Assembly (NCBI GenBank): GCA_017792465.1
Contig: CP051234.1
Coordinates: 1,614,606 to 1,678,605 of the forward strand
DNA: 64,000 bases
Source of the DNA: Filomicrobium sp.
Lineage (GTDB): Bacteria > Pseudomonadota > Alphaproteobacteria > Rhizobiales > Hyphomicrobiaceae
Direction: 5' to 3'
Below are positions 62,051 through 64,000 of this stretch, in pieces (position 1 is the first letter of the stretch; each line of letters opens with the position of its first letter). A model generated the notes under the pieces. It worked only from the letters and a program-made list of their open reading frames with translations. It ran no database searches and was not told where the DNA came from. A program made the translations under genes and the position numbers.

Positions 62051-62956
62051 ATGCGAATTGTCATGCTTGCGCGAAACCCTGATCTTTATTCCCATAAACG
62101 TCTCGTCGAGGCCGCCAAGAAACGCGATCACGAAATCGACGTGGTCAATACCTTGCGATGCTACATGAACATCGCATCGCGGCGACCTGAAGTGTTCTAC
62201 AACGGCGAAAAACTGCCCAAATACGACGCCGTCATTCCCAGGATCGGTGCCTCGGTTACATTCTATGGTTTGGCCGTTCTGCGCCAGTTCGAGATGATGG
62301 GCGTTTACCCGCTGAATGAATCGGTCGGGATCGGGCGCTCTCGCGACAAGCTCCGATCGATGCAGCTTCTGGCAAGAGACGGTATAGGTCTGCCGGTCAC
62401 CACGTTCGCGCATGATCCCAAACAGACCGAGGAAGTGCTGCGGCTGGCGGGCGACTCGCCGTTGGTTATCAAGTTGCTCGAAGGGACGCAGGGCATCGGA
62501 GTCGTTCTGGCCGACACCGACCGGTCGGCGAAGTCGGTAATCGAGGCGTTCCGGGGGGCCGGCGTCAACATCCTGGTGCAGGAATTCATCAAGGAAGCCG
62601 GCGGTAGCGATGTCCGGGCTTTGGTGATCGGGGGCAAGGTTGTCGCCTCGATGAAGCGGACCGGTGCGGAGGGAGACTTCCGCTCGAACCTGCATCGGGG
62701 CGGTTCAGCGACCGCCGTGAAGATTTCTCCCGAAGAACGCTCGACGGCGATCCGGGCGGCAAAGTCGATGGGGCTCAATGTCTGCGGCGTCGACATGCTG
62801 CGCACCAATCACGGGCCCGTCGTCATGGAAGTCAACTCGTCACCGGGCCTGGAAGGTATGGAAAACGCAACCGGTATCGACATTGCCGGGCTGATTATCG
62901 ATTTTCTGGCGGCGAATGCGAAGCCCGGAAAAACCAAGACCAAGGGGAAGGGCTGA
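62051..62956 (+). CDS. rimK: RimK-family ATP-grasp ligase
   Basis: 301 residues. N-terminal domain [53 protein letters not shown], then ATP-grasp parts [66 protein letters not shown], and [20 protein letters not shown]. Family members add glutamate residues to the C-terminus of ribosomal protein S6 or to small peptides. Ribosome site AAAGGA. It overlaps the next gene by one base (TGATGG). Confidence 0.92.
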   Translation: MRIVMLARNPDLYSHKRLVEAAKKRDHEIDVVNTLRCYMNIASRRPEVFYNGEKLPKYDAVIPRIGASVTFYGLAVLRQFEMMGVYPLNESVGIGRSRDKLRSMQLLARDGIGLPVTTFAHDPKQTEEVLRLAGDSPLVIKLLEGTQGIGVVLADTDRSAKSVIEAFRGAGVNILVQEFIKEAGGSDVRALVIGGKVVASMKRTGAEGDFRSNLHRGGSATAVKISPEERSTAIRAAKSMGLNVCGVDMLRTNHGPVVMEVNSSPGLEGMENATGIDIAGLIIDFLAANAKPGKTKTKGKG

Positions 62957-63996
62957 TGGACGTCCAACCGTTCGACCTCGGCTCTGAAACGATCCCGCCT
63001 GGAAGCCGGAGAACGGTTAATCTTCCCGTCAGCGTGTTGTCCGATCATACGCCAGCGTCGCTGTCGGTGCATGTCGTGCATGGTAGGAAACCCGGCCCGA
63101 CGATGTTCGTCAGTGCCGCCGTGCATGGCGACGAAGTGATCGGCGTCGAAATCGTTCGGCGGCTGTTGCGGACGCCGCATTTGGAAAAGTTGCGGGGCAC
63201 GCTGCTTGCGGTTCCGATCGTCAACGCTTTCGGGTTCATGCATCATTCGCGCTACCTGCCCGACCGGCGCGATCTCAATCGCTCGTTTCCGGGAAGTGCA
63301 CGCGGGTCGCTGGCGGCAAGGCTTGCCAATCTTTTCGTGCAGGAAGTGGTTCTGCGCAGCAATGTCGGGATCGATCTGCATTCGGCGGCGATCCATCGAA
63401 CCAACCTGCCTCAAATCCGCATCTCGCCTGGTAACCCGCGCACGCTTGAACTTGCTGCCGCATTCGGCGCGCCGTTGATTTTAACGTCGAGCACGCGCGA
63501 AGGATCGCTGCGTCAGACGGCAGCGGAACATGACGTCGATGTGCTGCTTTACGAGGCCGGCGAGGGGCTGCGGTTCGACGAAATTGCAGCTAGGGCAGGC
63601 GTGAGCGGCATCATGCGCGTCATGCACAAGCTGGATATGATCTCAGGCAAGAGCATTGCGCGCATGAAGGTTCCGCCGATCCGTTCGTCGGCGAGTTTCT
63701 GGCAACGCGCTCCGGCTGGCGGTCTTTTACGGACGTTCAAATCGACGGGTGAGGAAGTTACACGCGGCACGGTGCTTGGCATCGTATCCGACCCATTTGG
63801 CGAAGCCGAAACGGAAGTGACTGCCGATTACGGCGGACTGATCATCGGCCGAACCAACCTGCCGATTGTCAACGAAGGCGACGGGCTATTCCATATCGCG
63901 AAGATCAAATCGGCGGGCCATGCCGAGGCGACGATCGACAGTCTTTCGACGCAGCTCGAAGCCGATCCGCTGTTTGACGAAGACGAGATTATCTAG
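62956..63996 (+). CDS. Succinylglutamate desuccinylase/aspartoacylase-like zinc hydrolase
   Basis: 346 residues of the AstE/aspartoacylase branch of M14. Zinc ligands HGDE (H57, E60) and DLHSAA (D140-H142), substrate motif NRSFPG (108-113), and a C-terminal catalytic Glu in LLYEAGEGLRF, then a beta-domain (GTVLGIVSDPFGEAETEVTADYGGLIIGR). It follows rimK with a one-base overlap, so it likely removes or edits what RimK adds. Compare with the gene at 47434-48498. It ends four bases from the window edge. Confidence 0.88.
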   Translation: MDVQPFDLGSETIPPGSRRTVNLPVSVLSDHTPASLSVHVVHGRKPGPTMFVSAAVHGDEVIGVEIVRRLLRTPHLEKLRGTLLAVPIVNAFGFMHHSRYLPDRRDLNRSFPGSARGSLAARLANLFVQEVVLRSNVGIDLHSAAIHRTNLPQIRISPGNPRTLELAAAFGAPLILTSSTREGSLRQTAAEHDVDVLLYEAGEGLRFDEIAARAGVSGIMRVMHKLDMISGKSIARMKVPPIRSSASFWQRAPAGGLLRTFKSTGEEVTRGTVLGIVSDPFGEAETEVTADYGGLIIGRTNLPIVNEGDGLFHIAKIKSAGHAEATIDSLSTQLEADPLFDEDEII

Positions 63997-64000
63997 GGCA

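Noticed and set aside
1-64000. CRISPR arrays, prophage genes, transposases or rRNA
   Set aside because: No regularly spaced repeat arrays, integrase, transposase or phage structural signatures were seen in any part of the window.

Overview
The window reads as chromosomal DNA of a GC-rich alphaproteobacterium. The family content (Tad pili with CpaABC, DUF1289, an ArsR-type SoxR with a soxXYZABCD cluster, aerobic-type cobalamin tail genes) fits the order Hyphomicrobiales, perhaps a Hyphomicrobium-like methylotroph or sulfur oxidiser; the genus is an inference. Gene density is high, strands alternate in small operons, and there is no clear phage, insertion sequence or CRISPR array.

Region 1 (1-6.5 kb) is part of a Tad/Flp pilus locus: two Flp pilins, prepilin peptidase CpaA, CpaB and secretin CpaC on the minus strand, and a stand-alone CpaC N-domain protein plus two TadE-like pseudopilins on the plus strand. 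The cpaC gene carries an exact 65-bp tandem duplication that breaks its reading frame. Region 2 (6.7-17.2 kb) holds a TetR regulator, a YdjM-like membrane protein, two tandem dynamin-like GTPases, a 680-residue single-pass protein with a Sel1-like end, RimO, a secreted protein with 18 cysteines, and a membrane zinc peptidase. Region 3 (17.3-25 kb) has a Spy-like periplasmic protein beside an OmpR-type two-component pair (a probable metal or envelope stress module), TerB, a GluR0-like receptor channel with a potassium filter, and a two-subunit molybdenum hydroxylase.

Region 4 (25-35.4 kb) contains the cobalamin lower-ligand operon cobT-cobS-cobU-cobC behind prfC, a tRNA-Thr(GGT), a secreted protein of unknown function followed by a PstS-like/OmpA fusion, and a NarL/UhpB-type two-component pair. 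Region 5 (35.6-48.5 kb) has sbcCD, an enoyl-CoA hydratase divergent from a TetR gene across a perfect palindrome, DinB, DUF1289, a HbpS/GlcG-like protein, DUF418, a NupC nucleoside transporter, and a PGM1-like ATP-grasp peptide ligase paired with an AstE/aspartoacylase-like zinc hydrolase.

Region 6 (48.6-59.4 kb) is a thiosulfate oxidation locus: soxX, Y, Z, A, B, C, D and two metallo-beta-lactamase-fold genes on the minus strand, and soxS, soxR and a soxT-like YeeE permease divergently on the plus strand. Two ATTC-N8-GAAT-type operators, one before soxX and one before soxC, suggest that persulfide-sensing SoxR controls two units. Region 7 (59.5-64 kb) has a small secreted protein, phosphoglycerate kinase, and a RimB-RimK-aspartoacylase trio, a second ligase/hydrolase system 14 kb from the PGM1-like pair.
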